NCBI RefSeq assembly: GCF_016811235.1
Contig: NZ_JAFBID010000014.1
Span: 37,692-101,691 of the forward strand
Origin: Microvirga arabica
GTDB taxonomy: Bacteria; Pseudomonadota; Alphaproteobacteria; Rhizobiales; Beijerinckiaceae
Direction of reading: 5' to 3'
Length of the DNA stretch: 64,000 bases
Shown one piece after another: positions 18,495 to 27,410 of this stretch (its first letter is position 1; every line of letters starts with the position of its first letter). The translations under genes and the position numbers were made by a program. The notes beneath the pieces were generated by a model, which worked only from the letters and a program-made list of their open reading frames with translations, was not told where the DNA came from and ran no database searches.

Positions 18495-20208
18495 GGGCGT
18501 GCTCCACACGTTTGACCACCGTCGGCCGTCCCAGCTGTTTGAACACATCCTGGGTGGTGCCGAAGCTGACCAACATCCCGTCGCGCAACACGGCGGCATG
18601 GTCGAGGTGGACCACAAGATTGGGCCGGTGGGTGATGAGAATAACGGTCGTGCCCCGCTCCTTCAGGCTCTCAAGACAGGCGACCAGGGCCGCCTCGCCC
18701 GGTCCATCGAGGTTGGCGTTGGGCTCGTCGAGAATCACGAGAGCCGGATCCCCGATGATCGCACGCGCCAAGGCGATCAACTGCCGCTGGCCTCCCGAGA
18801 GCATGGAGCTGTCGTCGAGTGAGGTCTCGTAGCCTTTGGGCAGACGCACGATCAGGTCATGGACGCGGGCGCGCTGGGCGGCATCAATGATGTCGTCATC
18901 GGAGAAACGGCCGAAGCGGCCGATGTTGTCGGCGATCGTGCCCGGCAGAAGGCTGACGGACTGTGGCAGGTAGCCCACGAACGCTCCAAACTCGTGGTTG
19001 CTCCACTGATGGAGTTCCGCCCCATCGAGGCGAACGGTCCCCGCGCTCGGGCGAAGGCTGCCGGTCAGCAGGCGGGCCAGCGTCGTCTTGCCGGATCCAT
19101 TCAAGCCCACAAGCCCCAGGCTCTCGCCGGCGGCAAGATGAAAGTTGATCCGCTTCAAGACGGGACGATCGCCCCCGGGCGGAATGAAGGTGACGTCCTG
19201 GCAGCTGATGGCCCCGGACGGACGCGGCAGCTGCAGGTTGATCTCAGGCCGGGGTGACCGGGACAGGGCCTCATCAATGCGCCCCATTGCCTCTTTCACA
19301 GGGTGGTAGGCTTCCCACGCGCCGATCACCTGATCGATCGGCCTCATGGCGAAGTTGAAGATAAAGATTGCCGCAAAGACAACGCCAAAGGGGACCTCGC
19401 CATTGATCACCTGAACGGCGCCCACGGCCAGGAGCGTGCCCTGCATCAGGATGCGGGCCGAGCCGAGAAAAGAGGAGAGGAGGACACCGCGGCCGCTGGC
19501 AATCAATTGTTCCTGTAGAGCCTTGTTACGCTCCCGGCGCCACCGGGCCACCACGGCATCCAGCATCCCGAGGCCTAAGACGGCGCCAGCGGATCGGGTC
19601 GTTGCTTCGCTGAAGAGGTACGAGGCGTTGCCGACGACATTGGCCTTGATCAGCGCGCGCTTGGTCAGCACCGAGTTGACGATGGTTGCCGCTGCGGAAA
19701 TGGCAAGACAGATCGCAGCCGTCACGCCGATCGCAAAATTAAGAACGAACAGAATGCCCAGGAACAGAAAGCCCCACGGCATCTCCATCACTGCCAGCCC
19801 GCCCTTGCCCGTGACAAACTGCCGCCAGCTGTCGAGGTCACGAACGAGCTGCGCATTCGCAGGCCCGACCCCGCTCGCAGAACGCTGAACCACCACGGCA
19901 AACAGCCGATCGGCGAGCCGCCCCTCAATGCGGGCCGAGGCCCGCAGCAGCAACGCCCCCCGCACCCACTGGAAAATCCCGTTCGCTCCGCCGGCGATGA
20001 GCAGGCCGACGAGGAGCGCCACCAGCGTCTCCCAGCTCTTCGCCGGAAGGACACGCTCATACACCTGCATCATGAAGATCGGGGAGGCTAGGAGGAGAAC
20101 GTTGACGAAGCAGCCGAACGCGAACGCAAACACGAAGTGCTGGCGGCATGCCCGCAGGGCCGCCTTGACGTCGTCATCGCGGTATCGGGTGTCACTGTGC
20201 TGGCTCAT
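18487..20208 (-). CDS. T1SS ABC permease/ATPase (PrtD type)
   Basis: 573 aa. An N-terminal permease half with about six helices (FAFAFGCFVNVLLLASPIF ...) is followed by an ATPase half: Walker A GLNGSGKTT, signature LSGGQRQLIALARA, Walker B LVILDEP. There is no N-terminal C39 peptidase domain, as usual for exporters of RTX and protease-type substrates. ATG 20208 was chosen because the upstream frame lacks permease-like sequence; its ribosome site is weak. Together with the HlyD-type protein it would export the RTX protein of the same operon and probably the adhesin at 9454. Confidence 0.92.
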   Translation of the reverse strand: MSQHSDTRYRDDDVKAALRACRQHFVFAFAFGCFVNVLLLASPIFMMQVYERVLPAKSWETLVALLVGLLIAGGANGIFQWVRGALLLRASARIEGRLADRLFAVVVQRSASGVGPANAQLVRDLDSWRQFVTGKGGLAVMEMPWGFLFLGILFVLNFAIGVTAAICLAISAAATIVNSVLTKRALIKANVVGNASYLFSEATTRSAGAVLGLGMLDAVVARWRRERNKALQEQLIASGRGVLLSSFLGSARILMQGTLLAVGAVQVINGEVPFGVVFAAIFIFNFAMRPIDQVIGAWEAYHPVKEAMGRIDEALSRSPRPEINLQLPRPSGAISCQDVTFIPPGGDRPVLKRINFHLAAGESLGLVGLNGSGKTTLARLLTGSLRPSAGTVRLDGAELHQWSNHEFGAFVGYLPQSVSLLPGTIADNIGRFGRFSDDDIIDAAQRARVHDLIVRLPKGYETSLDDSSMLSGGQRQLIALARAIIGDPALVILDEPNANLDGPGEAALVACLESLKERGTTVILITHRPNLVVHLDHAAVLRDGMLVSFGTTQDVFKQLGRPTVVKRVEHARD

Positions 20209-20251
20209 GGATCGATGTCTTTGATGCCCGGTTTCGAAGGCCTGGCGCTCG

Positions 20252-22246
20252 TCAGCGCGCGGTCCGGCCACGGACCACGCGCCACCGGCGGGCTCCAGCA
20301 GAGAAGGATTGGACGAGCGTTTGCAAGCTGTATGCGTCCAGTCTTGCGCCAAACTCGTCGATTGTGGATGTCGTGCCACTCTGCACAAAGCGAGGGGCAG
20401 CGGCAATGGACAACACTGTCGCGTCGCGGGTCTCGCGCAGAACCTGTGCGAGGACAAAAGCCTCGAACGTATAGAAGCGCGGCAAGCCGGTGAGGTCAGG
20501 TGCGCCATCAGCGGAGATGGCGCCAGCAGCGACACGCCTCTGCCAACCACCCTCGGTCTCGGTGGTTGTCAAGCTCTCGAACGAATCATCAGCGGCGTCA
20601 CTCGCACGTCGGTCGTGGGCACGCAGAACGAGTGTTGTCCGTCCCATTGCGAGGGAGGCGAAAACGGACTCCAGCCAGCTGCTGTCACCAGGAACCGCGC
20701 CGGCGCGACAGAAGAGCCGCGGACGGTCCCCCTCAAACACGGCACGGGCCACTTGAGCCTCCGACGTGCGGGAGCTGTAGCAGGTGATGGCAAGCGACAG
20801 TTCATAGCGTCGCGCCCACACCTGCGCGGCGGGACTTAAGGTGCTCATGAAGCGGGGATCGAAGACACACAAGCAAACGTTCAGTGTTGCCCCGCCGGAG
20901 GTCAAGGCGAGTGCCAGCAACGTGCGGTGAAGCGCCTCGAGATCGTTGCCAACGAAGACGAAAATGTCGGCGTCAGCGTCATCGGTTAGCCCGTAATCGA
21001 CCACCTGCACAATGCCTGGCGGAACATCGTGGTTCGGCGCCGTAGCCAGCGGGTGCAGAACCGTTGAGAAGACATCGGCCCTGACCTGGGCCACCGGCAA
21101 GTACTCCCGCGCCAGGCCAACCCAGTCCGGGGTCGCGTCACCGGACGCGCGGATCCAGACAGCGTGATGCTGCCCGGCGCTGCTCCAGGACACGCGATAG
21201 CATCCGGTGGATGACTCGACCTGAGGGGCTCGCAGGATGATCTTCTGCTGCAGAGGCCGGTTCTCATCCTCAACATCACACGCGATGACGTCCAGCGTTT
21301 CGGGATCTCGCGAGCCGAAGACGGTCATGTCAAACGAGTGGACATGGTCGACCGTACCTGACACGTCAATGAAGATCGCTGCGTCTTGGGTGGGCAAGCG
21401 GACGGCCCGGCGGATGTCGACGGTCGTGTGCTCCGTTGAAACACGGACCTGTGGTTGACACAGGCCGGCGATCCAGGCCGTCAGCTCAGCGGACGGGCTC
21501 TCAACGGCCCTGTACAGCGCCTCTGCAATGGCTGATCCGTCGGTTCCAACGCTTGAAGAAGTCGGCTCTGGATATGACGCACCGGAGGCATGCAGGCGGG
21601 CCTGAACCAGCGCGCCGGCGACCTCCAGATAGAGGTGCTGGATGTCGGATTGCCCGATCCAGAGCAGCAGCGTGCCATTGTGCTGCACTAGCGGCTGAAC
21701 CGTCATCCGTTCAAAGCTGTGGGATGTGATGGCGTAGGCGTTGGGCTCGGTGCGGGCGCCGTCAAGATCGACGGCCACGACGCAGCCGTCCGGGAACATG
21801 GCATCGAGACGGGCCGGTGCCTGCCATGCGCAGGTAAAGGTGAGATACCGCTCGAGGATCTGACGCGGCTCGGCCTGGGCGGGGCGGCTTGCGATCAGCT
21901 TCAACACCGCGCGTGTGTCAGGCTCGGCCCAGCGGGCGAGCCGCGCCGAGGTCCGCACGACGTCGACATCGCCGGCTGCCGATGTGACTTCGAGCGCGCA
22001 CGTGGCGCCGTCGCGGAGGATCACCCCTCCGACGAGCAAGGCCTCCAGCCGTGCGCCCGGGCGGAAGAGCTTTTTGCGTTCGAGGATCGTGACGGTCGCA
22101 TCGCCAACCTGAAGCGCGCTGATAGCGCCGCTCTCAGCGAGCGGGCACCAGACGAACGCCGTGTCCGACGAATACGGGATCACGAAAAGAGGGGGAGCGT
22201 CCCGGTCCATGACCGGGAGCCCCCCCTTCGATGACTGAAGGTTCAT
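20252..22246 (-). CDS. Degenerate glycosyltransferase-like protein in the T1SS operon
   Basis: 664 aa with no signal peptide. The first 400 residues look beta-rich and resemble the N-terminal half of the GT2 protein at 13331 in layout (a repeated pattern DIRRAVRLPTQDAAIFIDVSG against HIRRAVRTGAGVVLDGSID). The C-terminal third has a GT-A-like order of segments, but I find no clear D-x-D metal site and no ED acid/base motif. ATG 22246 lies 3 bp after the RTX stop codon, so it is translationally coupled to the secreted substrate and precedes the exporter genes. It may be a substrate-modifying or scaffold protein. Homology with GT2 is inference from pattern. Confidence 0.6.
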   Translation of the reverse strand: MNLQSSKGGLPVMDRDAPPLFVIPYSSDTAFVWCPLAESGAISALQVGDATVTILERKKLFRPGARLEALLVGGVILRDGATCALEVTSAAGDVDVVRTSARLARWAEPDTRAVLKLIASRPAQAEPRQILERYLTFTCAWQAPARLDAMFPDGCVVAVDLDGARTEPNAYAITSHSFERMTVQPLVQHNGTLLLWIGQSDIQHLYLEVAGALVQARLHASGASYPEPTSSSVGTDGSAIAEALYRAVESPSAELTAWIAGLCQPQVRVSTEHTTVDIRRAVRLPTQDAAIFIDVSGTVDHVHSFDMTVFGSRDPETLDVIACDVEDENRPLQQKIILRAPQVESSTGCYRVSWSSAGQHHAVWIRASGDATPDWVGLAREYLPVAQVRADVFSTVLHPLATAPNHDVPPGIVQVVDYGLTDDADADIFVFVGNDLEALHRTLLALALTSGGATLNVCLCVFDPRFMSTLSPAAQVWARRYELSLAITCYSSRTSEAQVARAVFEGDRPRLFCRAGAVPGDSSWLESVFASLAMGRTTLVLRAHDRRASDAADDSFESLTTTETEGGWQRRVAAGAISADGAPDLTGLPRFYTFEAFVLAQVLRETRDATVLSIAAAPRFVQSGTTSTIDEFGARLDAYSLQTLVQSFSAGARRWRVVRGRTAR

Positions 22247-22249
22247 GCC

Positions 22250-23236
22250 TTAGAAGGTGAAGAAGCTGTCGTTGACGTCGTCCGGCGCATAGCCGATCAG
22301 CTTGAACTTGGTGTTGTCCGGCAGGGTGATGATCGTGTCCTGACCATCGGCCTCAATGACCAGATTGTCAAAGGTCGTCACACCAGCCTCGGACAGATCA
22401 ATCACGTCTTCGAGCGCATCAAAGTCCGTGATGACGTCGATAGCACCCGCATCTCCGTTGTCCACCACAAAGGTGTCAGCGCCCGTACCACCGGTCATGG
22501 TGTCCGACCCGGGTCCACCGAACAGCGTGTCGGATCCAAGACCACCGAACAGCTCGTCGTCGCCCGCCATACCGAGGAGATCGTCATCGCCGGCGTCGCC
22601 GAAGAGCGTGTCATCGCCTAGTCCACCGTTCAACTCGTCGTCGCCGGCTTCACCCCAGAGGGTGTCATTGCCCGCGTCGCCCGACAGCGTGTCGCTGCCG
22701 TCACCGCCCGAGAGCTTGTCGTCGCCCGCGCCGCCATGCAGTTCGTCGTCGCCCGCGCCACCCAGCAGGACGTCGTTGCCGGCATCGCCGAAGAGGGTAT
22801 CGTCGCCGATCCCACCATCAAGGCGGTCATTGCCGTCGCCACCCGCGATGACGTCGGCTCCGGCGCCGCCCTTGAGGCCGTTATTGCCGCTGTTGCCGGC
22901 AATGACGTTGTTCTCGCTGCTACCCGTGGCACCGATGTTCTTGTCGCCCGTCAGCACAACACCATCGAAGCCTGTGCCTTCGAGATTGACGGCTGCCTCG
23001 GCCTGAACCACGTCAAAGCCGTCGGACGGGCCGGCAAACTTATCAAGCCGGTCGCCGAGGCCCAGTGTGACGTAGTCAGAACCAGCGGTTCCGCCAACGC
23101 GCTCACCCGGATTCGCCGTGTAATCACGCGAAACCATATCCTGGGCACTCGCGCCAGATGCAGCCACTGCAGCTAGGAACGAAGCATAGGCATCAGACGA
23201 AACCTTGCCGTCGTAGGCGCTACCAATTGTTGCCAT
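22250..23236 (-). CDS. RTX calcium-binding protein, T1SS substrate
   Basis: 328 aa. Residues about 120-250 hold 14-15 RTX nonapeptides of the form GGxGxDxLx (GGAGDDELH, GGDGSDTLS, FGDAGNDVL). They bind calcium and fold into a beta-roll after export. The last 60 residues form the T1SS secretion region, ending DVNDSFFTF, with a hydrophobic acidic tail. No Sec signal. It is the first gene of the operon RTX, GT-like, ABC, HlyD and small protein. Without a catalytic domain it is likely structural, such as a surface-layer or matrix protein. Confidence 0.9.
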   Translation of the reverse strand: MATIGSAYDGKVSSDAYASFLAAVAASGASAQDMVSRDYTANPGERVGGTAGSDYVTLGLGDRLDKFAGPSDGFDVVQAEAAVNLEGTGFDGVVLTGDKNIGATGSSENNVIAGNSGNNGLKGGAGADVIAGGDGNDRLDGGIGDDTLFGDAGNDVLLGGAGDDELHGGAGDDKLSGGDGSDTLSGDAGNDTLWGEAGDDELNGGLGDDTLFGDAGDDDLLGMAGDDELFGGLGSDTLFGGPGSDTMTGGTGADTFVVDNGDAGAIDVITDFDALEDVIDLSEAGVTTFDNLVIEADGQDTIITLPDNTKFKLIGYAPDDVNDSFFTF

Positions 23237-23291
23237 ATTATTACCCCTTGCAGGACCTAAAGAGCCCCAAACAGTCTTATGGAGATTTGGG

Positions 23292-23336
23292 GGTATACCG
23301 GATTAGGTAGCCCAATTCCGTCACAGATGGATCACA
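23292..23336 (-). promoter_or_regulatory. RTX-T1SS operon promoter with 19-bp direct-repeat box
   Basis: Minus strand: TGTGATCCATCTGTGACGG (23318-23336), 21 bp, then TATACC (23292-23297), about 55 bp before the ATG. The same layout occurs at the adhesin (11742-11786) and at 24652-24696. A poor -35 and the two GTGA half-sites 11 bp apart suggest an activator of the response-regulator type. Confidence 0.7.
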
Positions 23337-23569
23337 GGCGCGGTTTCAATCAAAATCTTCGGCTGCTGAGGATGGTGTTGTCTCATTGCCACGGTGCCCC
23401 TTAGTTCGAGTGCAGGGCGATCTGAACTCTTATTGTGAGCACCTCCGCTACTGATCAGCGGGTGAGCGCCTGCACTCGCCCCATTACCACACTCGCGAAA
23501 CATTACGTTATGTCATTATCGCGGTTCCAACGTACCTGTTGAGGAAGCCAAGATGGGTTCATGCAATTA

Positions 23570-24416
23570 AGGCGTGTGGACATTCATTTGAGGGCCCTGA
23601 AACTGGCGGCGAGATAGATCATGGCTGAGAAGCTCAGATCCGTCTTGTCGTAGCGCGTGGCGATGCGGCGGAACTGCTTCAAGTCACAGAAGAAGTTCTC
23701 GACCAGGTGACGCCAGCGGTACATGGCGAAGTCACACGCAATCTGGCGCGCACGATTGGATTTGGGCGGGATGACGGCAGTGGCGCCACGGACATCGAGC
23801 TCCTGGCGTAGCGCATCATTGTCGAAGCCCTTGTCGGCGATCAGAGCGCCAATCTCGATCCCATCGATTAGGGGTTCTGCCCCGACGCTGTCATGGCGCT
23901 GCCCCGGCAGAAGCAGAAAGTGCGCCAGATTACCCAACGCATCCACTAAGGCGACAATCTTGGTAGTCAGGCCGCCGCGCGAGCGCCCGATGGCCTGATG
24001 ACAAGTCCCCCTTTAGCGCCCGTCCCGTGTTGATGGACGCGGATGATGGTGCCATCGATGAGCGCGTATTCGAAATCGGGATCCCCGGACAGCGCCTGGA
24101 AGAGCTGCTCGAAGATGCTGGTCTGAGCCCACCGGCTAAAGCGGCGGAAGACTGTATTCCAGTTCCCAAACATCGCGGGCAGATCACGCCAGGGCGCCCC
24201 TGTGCGGACCATCCAGAGCACTGCCTCCAGGAACAGCCGGTTATCCGCTCCCGAGCGGCCGGGATCACCGGCCTTGCCGGGCAGCAACGGTGCGACGCGG
24301 GCCCACTGCTCATCCTTCAGCACCAAACGATTCAAGTCTGACCTCCAGTTTGCAGTCTTGAATCAAAGTTCGAATGCGATGGGAATCCCTCAGGTTGTCT
24401 GAATGTCCACAGGCCT
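23570..24416 (-). mobile_element. IS5-family insertion sequence (IS427-like), 847 bp
   Basis: Terminal inverted repeats aggcgtgtggacattca (23570-23586) and its complement with one mismatch (24400-24416), flanked by TA on both sides (23568-23569 and 24417-24418), which fits a TA target duplication. It contains a two-frame transposase. It inserted between the RTX operon and the glycosyltransferase operon promoter. Confidence 0.88.
23584..24335 (-). CDS. IS5-family transposase in two frames
   Basis: orfA (24335-23967) carries the N-terminal DUF4096-type part (LKDEQWARVAPLLPG ... WMVRTGAPWRDLP) and the first catalytic Asp (ALIDGTIIRVH). orfB (23946-23584) carries ALIADKGFDNDALR with the second Asp and the final Glu region (RHLVENFFCDLKQ). 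Reading HQAIGRSRGGLTTK requires a -1 shift after the aaaggggg run near 24010, as in IS427-group elements that use programmed frameshifting. All three DDE segments are present, so the IS may be active. Confidence 0.85.
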
Positions 24417-25192
24417 TAGTGCAGCGAAGAATAAAGGTACGCCTGAAATGACCAGAGGGCTGACGCTCAAAGACTGATCACAGATGCGCCCCTGCAACAG
24501 CTTGGAGATCCTGATATTTCAGGAAATCGTTTCCACCACTTAGCCCAATCCGATCAAGAGATACTGCTGCCTAAGTATGCCAGTTAGTCGAGTTGATGAG
24601 GCCAAAACAGCTTGACGAGAGCATGTGCGCTGTGGTGCCACACCACTAATCTGTGACGTATCCGTGACAGGATCTTCGCATTCCATGCCCTATATGTGCG
24701 CCGAAATCAGCCTGAACTTCAGCACCAATACTTCTGACTGATAGCAATAAGTGCGTCGTTCAAGGGCTGAACGGAAACCTAAACAACTGACGCGCCGGCT
24801 TAAGCACGTGTGTGGCGGTGGGGCAGCATTACAGGCGTTTTCTCGGGATTCACAGGATGTGTTGATCCGAACCGACTGCGCTGCCTCTCTTTCAGGGAGC
24901 GACCAGTGGCTGTCTCAGTAGCGCAGCGTATGACCCTAAGGCCCGATGATCTCGCCCATAGCGGTGCCTATGGGGGTTGGAGGCAGGCGAGGACTGACAG
25001 TGCTTTGCGGGACTGGTACACGTCCGTCTCGCGGCCCACCTATAGATCTACACCAGCAAATCTTAATTGTGTGTTGCGTCATGCGCCAATGCGTGAACCC
25101 GCAGCAGGAGAGCGCTCAGCTGTTATGAAGCTGACGGGTTGATGAGATACTGATAAAAAAGCAATTGGATTGCATTTCATCGGGGGCTATGA
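24417..25192. other. Long leader upstream of the glycosyltransferase operon
   Basis: It carries the shared promoter box at 24652-24696. If transcription starts near 24703, the mRNA leader would be about 490 nt, unusually long. Frames inside (for example 24810-25142) lack a ribosome site and family features. I do not recognise a riboswitch or small RNA. Confidence 0.5.
24652..24696 (+). promoter_or_regulatory. Glycosyltransferase operon promoter with the shared box
   Basis: TGTGACGTATCCGTGACAG (24652-24670), then TATATG at 24691-24696, exactly 21 bp after GTGACA. It matches the adhesin and RTX promoters in both sequence and spacing, but it drives the opposite strand toward the gene at 25193. 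Confidence 0.65.
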
Positions 25193-25609
25193 ATGTCTTT
25201 TCAGACTTTTGCATCGCTGCAGAATCAGCGGATTCTGATTCTGGGCCAAACCTCAAAGTATGTTGCTGTGGCAACGGAACACCTGTACGCGCTCTTGAGG
25301 CCAGATATCTCGCGCATACGGGTCGACGCCGATTGGTATCTCTCAAAGCACCCAGATGTCCGGGAGGCCGTCGAGCGGGGCGAGGTTTCAAGCGCGGAGG
25401 AGCACTACCATACGTCTGGGTACTTCGAGCATCGCATGCCATACCCAATAGTCGTCGATGAGAGGTGGTATCTCGAACAATACCCTGACATTCAAAACGC
25501 AGTGTCTGAGGGGATCTTCGACTCGGGTCAGCACCATTTCGATGTCGCTGGCTATCGCGAAGGCCGGTATCCGTTTGCGCAGTTCAGACTAGAGCAGGCA
25601 CAAGAGTAA
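25193..25609 (+). CDS. Protein with two YL..YPDI-type repeats
   Basis: 138 aa. The C-terminal 90 residues hold two copies of the repeat also found in the adhesin C-terminus (DWYLSKHPDV ... HYHTSGYFEHR and RWYLEQYPDI ... HHFDVAGYREGR). No membrane segment or signal peptide. It ends one base before the GT2 gene start, so they are probably one translation unit; it may form a complex with the GT2 protein or be a split-off domain of it. Function unknown. Confidence 0.65.
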   Translation: MSFQTFASLQNQRILILGQTSKYVAVATEHLYALLRPDISRIRVDADWYLSKHPDVREAVERGEVSSAEEHYHTSGYFEHRMPYPIVVDERWYLEQYPDIQNAVSEGIFDSGQHHFDVAGYREGRYPFAQFRLEQAQE

Positions 25610-25610
25610 A

Positions 25611-27395
25611 ATGGAAATTGATGAACACCTCAAAGCGCTCCTGAGCGAGGGCGGTGTCGGCTCGAGTCTCGACGTTCATGCCTCTGGAGGGCATCAGTCG
25701 GCCGTGGTGCCGGCGCAGGAGCCATTTGGGCCCATAGAGTTTAACGAAGATCTCTACCTCTCAATTTATCCCGACGTTCTCTATGCCATAAGAGCGGGAG
25801 AGTTCGGCTCAGGGCTCGATCACTATGTTCGGAAGGGTAAAGGCGACGACCTTCTCCTGTCCGATGAGTACCTGGCAGGCCTTGGCTACCGCTCCCGGTC
25901 AAGCGCCAGTGCCGTTCAGGTTCCATCCGGCATTGACGCGGCACTGGTCTCAGAAAGCGGCCAAGCATTCATCGTCGGGTGGGTCGATGACCGGCAGCGG
26001 GCCATCAGAAGCATTTCTGTGGTTTCCGGAGCGGAGGGTTGCAACACCCGCGCCTTTGGACGGTGCCGCCGCGCCGATGTTGAAGACGTGCTCAAAGCGC
26101 CCGCAGGCCACTCCTTCGGCTTTTGGACGGTGCTTCAGCTTGTGCCGGGACAATACCTGACCAAGCCCTGGACCGTTCGGCTTTTGTTTGACGACGGCAC
26201 CTTTGCAACGGCAGAGGTCCATGCCCGGTTGCTCTCTGAGACGGAGTTGCGGAGCACCATCCTCGGGCACTTTGCGGTCGCACAGTACTACGGCAACCGG
26301 GATATTGAGTCCTTCCATGCCCTCGACAGTGGCGTTGGACGTGAGCTGATTCAGCTCAACCGCCGCATTTCGTCCTCGATTTGCTCCGCCGCTTATGTGG
26401 AACGTTTCGGGTCCCGCGATCGACGGTTTCGAGCATCGCTGATCGTGTGTCTGTACGGCAAGCACGAGTTCCTGTTCCTGCAGAATGCCCTCTTTGCGAG
26501 GACGAAGGGCCTTTCCGACTACGAATTTATCTATGTCTCCAACAGCCCGGAGCTATCCGAGCAATTGCACAAAGAAGCTCGCATCGCAGAGCGCGTTTAT
26601 GGGATCAGCCTCACACTTGTAACCCTGCCGGGTAATGCGGGCTTCAGTGCAGCGAACAATGTTGCCGCCCGATTCGCCTCAAGCGATCGTGTCGTCTTCG
26701 TGAACCCGGACGTATTCCCGATCGACATGGACTGGGCCGAGAAGCACCACAGTCTTGTGACGACTTTGCCGAAGGAGCAGACGGCCCTGTTCGGCACAAC
26801 GCTCTACTATGATGACGGGTCATTGATGCACGGTGGCATGTATTTCGAGATCGACCGCGGCCTTTCGATCAAGCCGACTAGCATTGCCTCGAGAGAGATG
26901 GTCCGGGTCGAGCACTTCGGGAAAGGCGCGCCGTCCTGGTCCGATCAGTATACCCGCGCCCGACCCGTGCCCGCCGTCACAGGTGCCTTCATCTCAGCAG
27001 ATCGCGCTTGGTTTGAGGATCTTGGCGGCTTCAACGAGGCTCACCTGTTCGGGCACTATGAGGACGCGGACCTGTGCCTGAAAAGCCTTTCCCGCGGTGT
27101 TCCTGTCTGGATACACGATATTCGTTTCTGGCACCTCGAGGGAAAGGGATCCATCAAGCGCCCGGAGCACGAAGGGGGATCCCTCGTCAATCGGTGGCTG
27201 TTCACGCGGAACTGGGGTGACACGATACAAACCACGATGGACGGGAAGCATCCCACTCATCCCTTGCTTAACCCTGAGGCGAGTGCTGTTGCGTCTAGTC
27301 AACTGACGGAGCAGGCATCCAGTGGCGAGCCGGCCACCTCGCGCCGCGCCAAACGGGGACCACTCGTGCGTCGCCGCGCTGCCTCCTTAAACTAA
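25611..27395 (+). CDS. Glycosyltransferase, GT2 family, with N-terminal YL..YPDV repeat
   Basis: 594 aa. Residues about 40-85 carry one adhesin-type repeat (DLYLSIYPDV ... DHYVRKG). A beta-rich domain follows (IDAALVSESGQAFIVGWVDD), then a GT-A catalytic domain from about 275: ASLIVCLYGKHEFL, GNAGFSAANNVAARF, DRVVFVNPDV (metal site), PAVTGAFISADRAWFEDLGG and GHYEDADLCLK (acid/base). The tail is basic. It is the second gene of the operon driven from 24652. Probably glycosylates a surface glycan or protein; the shared repeat suggests contact with the adhesin system. Confidence 0.85.
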   Translation: MEIDEHLKALLSEGGVGSSLDVHASGGHQSAVVPAQEPFGPIEFNEDLYLSIYPDVLYAIRAGEFGSGLDHYVRKGKGDDLLLSDEYLAGLGYRSRSSASAVQVPSGIDAALVSESGQAFIVGWVDDRQRAIRSISVVSGAEGCNTRAFGRCRRADVEDVLKAPAGHSFGFWTVLQLVPGQYLTKPWTVRLLFDDGTFATAEVHARLLSETELRSTILGHFAVAQYYGNRDIESFHALDSGVGRELIQLNRRISSSICSAAYVERFGSRDRRFRASLIVCLYGKHEFLFLQNALFARTKGLSDYEFIYVSNSPELSEQLHKEARIAERVYGISLTLVTLPGNAGFSAANNVAARFASSDRVVFVNPDVFPIDMDWAEKHHSLVTTLPKEQTALFGTTLYYDDGSLMHGGMYFEIDRGLSIKPTSIASREMVRVEHFGKGAPSWSDQYTRARPVPAVTGAFISADRAWFEDLGGFNEAHLFGHYEDADLCLKSLSRGVPVWIHDIRFWHLEGKGSIKRPEHEGGSLVNRWLFTRNWGDTIQTTMDGKHPTHPLLNPEASAVASSQLTEQASSGEPATSRRAKRGPLVRRRAASLN

Positions 27396-27410
27396 CAGCT
27401 ATTGACCAAG

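Noticed and set aside
22250..23236. Repetitive DNA that could look like a CRISPR array
   Set aside because: The repeats are coding RTX nonapeptides in one frame, without regular spacers.
24810..25142. 110-codon frame in the operon leader
   Set aside because: No start signal or family features; kept as leader sequence.
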